Assembly: GCA_002167805.1 (NCBI GenBank)
Contig: NHBT01000023.1
Location: forward strand, 51,384-59,897
Reading direction: 5' to 3'
Length of the DNA stretch: 8,514 bases
Origin: Owenweeksia sp. TMED14
GTDB taxonomy: Bacteria; Bacteroidota; Bacteroidia; Flavobacteriales; Schleiferiaceae
A model generated the notes under the pieces. It was not told the DNA's origin, searched no databases, and was given only the letters and a program-made list of their open reading frames with translations. Shown here piece after piece: positions 6,803 to 8,514 of the stretch (its first letter is position 1; every line of letters begins with the position of its first letter). Both the position numbers and the translations under genes were made by a program.

Positions 6803-7111
6803 CTATGCTTGTCCCGCGGGCCCGCCAAATTGTATTGGAACCTTTGGATTTTCTGTATCTGATATTTTACCATGAGCAGATTCAAATCTTGATACATTAT
6901 CTTCTAGAGCCACTATGAGCCTTTTGGCATGTGGGGGAGTTAGAATAACACGAGCTTTGACCCTTGCTTTAGGTAAACCAGGCATCATCTGAATGAAATC
7001 TAATACGAATTCTGAGGGTGAATGATTTATAACTGCCAAGTTACTGTAAATTCCGTCAGCAGTTTCGGCATTTAGCTCGATTTGAACCTGATTTTCTTTT
7101 TCCTCACCCAT
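6803..7111 (-). CDS. DUF3467 family protein, gene adjacent to rpoC
   Basis: 102 residues from the ATG at 7111; a TTG two codons upstream (7117) is in frame but offers nothing better. The sequence is the compact DUF3467 fold: VQIELNAETADGIYSNLAVI (residues 7-26), then HSPSEFVLDFIQMMPG and a conserved RVILTPPHAKRL. No signal peptide or membrane segment, so cytoplasmic. The molecular role is unknown. In Bacteroidota this family is characteristically found directly after rpoC, and here it begins 15 bases after the rpoC stop, so the two share a transcript; a link to transcription is a guess from position only. The C-terminus contains a locally GC-rich palindrome (GCGGGCCCGC, 6816-6825) encoding part of the glycine/proline/alanine tail. 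Its stop is 14 bases from the stop of the converging membrane-protein gene, with no hairpin terminator that I can see. Confidence 0.92.
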   Translation of the reverse strand: MGEEKENQVQIELNAETADGIYSNLAVINHSPSEFVLDFIQMMPGLPKARVKARVILTPPHAKRLIVALEDNVSRFESAHGKISDTENPKVPIQFGGPAGQA

Positions 7112-7126
7112 TTTCAAAAAATTTAG

Positions 7127-8514
7127 TTAGTCTTCTAATTCAACATCAACCGTTTTCTTAGCCATCATTTCTTCATATTCTTCTTTACTCCCTACAACTG
7201 ATTTGTAATACTTTTTCAGGCCAGTACCTGCAGGAATTCTATGGCCCACAATTACATTCTCTTTTAATCCTTCAAGGGTATCAATTTTCGCTGCTATTGC
7301 AGCTTCATTTAAAACCTTCGTAGTCTCCTGGAAAGACGCCGCAGAAACCCATGATTTCGTTTGAAGTGAAGCTCTTGTTATTCCTTGTAAAATCAATTTT
7401 GCCGTCGCAGGTTCCGCATCACGAGCTTCAACCAGCAACTTGTCAGAACGTCTCAATAAAGAGTTTTCGTCACGTAGACGACGAGAAGATATTTTCATTC
7501 CCGCCTTTAAAGAATCGCTATCTCCTGCATCAACAACAATCTTTCTATCAAAAATCGAATCATTTTCCGTTATGAAGTCAATTGTATGCTCTAAATGCCC
7601 TTCTAAGAAAGAAGTGTCTCCACCATCTACAATCTCTACTTTACGCATCATTTGCCTGACAATAACTTCAAAATGCTTGTCATTTATTTTAACACCCTGT
7701 AAACGATAGACCTCTTGAATTTCGTTAACTAAATATTCCTGAACAGCCGTTGGACCTTGAATTGCTAATATGTCTGAGGGGGTTATAGCCCCATCACTGA
7801 GCGGGGATCCTGCACGAACAAAATCATTTTCCTGAACTAAAATCTGTTTTGATAAGTTGATCAAATACTTTTTTTGCTCTCCTGTTCGACTTTCAATAAT
7901 TATTTCACGGTTTCCACGTTTAATTTTCCCATATGAAACAGTACCATCAATCGCTGTAACTACTGAGGGATTTGAAGGGTTTCTGGCTTCAAATAACTCT
8001 GTAACCCTTGGAAGCCCTCCAGTTATATCGCCTGCTTTCGCACCTCGACGAGGAATCTTGACTAAAATTTTTCCAGCCTTTATTTCTTCTCCCTCATCAA
8101 CCATCAGATGAGCACCTACTGGTAATGTGTAATGCTTTATTTCATTTCCTTTTTTATCCAATACTTTAAGCATTGAAACTAATTTCTTATTTCTATTATC
8201 AGATATTACTTTGTCTTGGAAGCCCGTTTGCTCATCGATCTCAACCTTATAAGTGACCCCTTGAATAATATCTTGGTAAGCAATCGTTCCTGAATGCTCA
8301 GAGATAATTACTGCATTATAAGGGTCCCATGAACATATGATGTCATCTTTTTTGACCTTAACACCTGATTTCAGTAATAAGCTTGATCCATATGGAACAT
8401 TTCCTGTCATAACGGCTATACCTGTTGAAGAATCGACGATTCGCATTTCTCCAGTACGTCCAATTACAACATTTGATTTTTCACCTTCAGAATTTTCAGA
8501 AATCACAGTATAAA
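7127..8514 (-). CDS. rpoC: RNA polymerase beta' subunit, C-terminal part (5' end outside the window)
   Basis: The reading frame is open from the right edge to the TAA at 7129-7127, giving 462 whole codons' worth of the C-terminal third of a protein of roughly 1,400 residues; the GTG at 8506 is internal, not a start. It is the catalytic-core subunit of RNA polymerase. Recognisable beta' segments in order (numbered from that GTG): [10 protein letters not shown] (16-25); [20 protein letters not shown] (163-182), matching the conserved GGLPRVADLFEAR stretch; [20 protein letters not shown], the bridge to the C-terminal helices; [20 protein letters not shown], then [16 protein letters not shown], the strongly conserved C-terminal region. 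No frameshift or missing block is seen. The tail after [10 protein letters not shown] is short and acidic (VELED). DUF3467 follows after 15 bases, the normal Bacteroidota order; rpoB is expected just beyond the right edge. Confidence 0.97.
   Translation of the reverse strand, partial: YTVISENSEGEKSNVVIGRTGEMRIVDSSTGIAVMTGNVPYGSSLLLKSGVKVKKDDIICSWDPYNAVIISEHSGTIAYQDIIQGVTYKVEIDEQTGFQDKVISDNRNKKLVSMLKVLDKKGNEIKHYTLPVGAHLMVDEGEEIKAGKILVKIPRRGAKAGDITGGLPRVTELFEARNPSNPSVVTAIDGTVSYGKIKRGNREIIIESRTGEQKKYLINLSKQILVQENDFVRAGSPLSDGAITPSDILAIQGPTAVQEYLVNEIQEVYRLQGVKINDKHFEVIVRQMMRKVEIVDGGDTSFLEGHLEHTIDFITENDSIFDRKIVVDAGDSDSLKAGMKISSRRLRDENSLLRRSDKLLVEARDAEPATAKLILQGITRASLQTKSWVSAASFQETTKVLNEAAIAAKIDTLEGLKENVIVGHRIPAGTGLKKYYKSVVGSKEEYEEMMAKKTVDVELED

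Noticed and set aside
6816..6825. GC-rich perfect palindrome GCGGGCCCGC
   Set aside because: It encodes the glycine/proline/alanine tail of the DUF3467 protein and has no partner copy or U-tract; probably codon-driven.
7351..8111. Several plus-strand open frames (about 74-89 codons) antisense to rpoC
   Set aside because: They overlap each other in different frames opposite the highly conserved beta' coding sequence, have no family features, and are best explained as chance.
8504..8506. GTG as the start of a 459-residue protein
   Set aside because: The frame stays open to the window edge (Y and T codons precede it) and the product aligns to the middle of RNA polymerase beta', so it is an internal valine.
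1..8514. Mobile element, CRISPR array, defence system, tRNA or riboswitch
   Set aside because: I looked on both strands for direct repeats, transposase or integrase motifs, cloverleaf sequences and long structured leaders and found none; every large frame is explained by the genes listed.

Overview
The window is an ordinary-looking stretch of an AT-rich chromosome from a member of the Bacteroidota, most likely the Flavobacteriia. The evidence is a ParE with the phylum's typical N-terminus, a transketolase split into two genes, an rpoC gene followed directly by a DUF3467 gene, the absence of Shine-Dalgarno sequences, and TAnnTTTG-type -7 promoter boxes. I see no plasmid, phage, transposon, CRISPR, tRNA or rRNA feature. 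Coding density is high; no gene-free stretch exceeds about 130 bases.

Layout. Left block, minus strand: the full ychF gene (2036 to 945), then, after a 126-base gap, the first 272 codons of parE (818 to 1, running off the left edge). Centre block, plus strand: N-terminal transketolase subunit (2107-2955), a secreted von Willebrand factor A (vWA) protein (2955-4346), C-terminal transketolase subunit (4357-5307), a class III PLP-dependent aminotransferase (5355-6539) and a 79-residue two-helix membrane protein (6549-6788). Right block, minus strand: the C-terminal third of rpoC (entering from the right edge, ending at 7127), then a DUF3467 protein (7111 to 6803), which converges on the centre block with only 14 bases between stop codons.

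How it works together. The two transketolase subunits should pair into one thiamine-diphosphate enzyme of the non-oxidative pentose phosphate pathway: the N half carries the diphosphate/metal-binding GDG...N motif and the C half carries the catalytic glutamate. The vWA gene sits between them, joined to the first half by a TAATG stop/start overlap and separated from the second by a run of 13 A. It has a signal peptide, so its product should leave the cytoplasm and cannot be a simple subunit of transketolase. The ychF and transketolase operons diverge from a 70-base region in which two perfect TAnnTTTG boxes form the arms of a 13-base imperfect inverted repeat.

The most noteworthy points are the exported vWA gene embedded in a split metabolic enzyme, the symmetric divergent promoter, and the A13 tract at a gene junction. 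I do not see convincing evidence for a new defence or mobile system.
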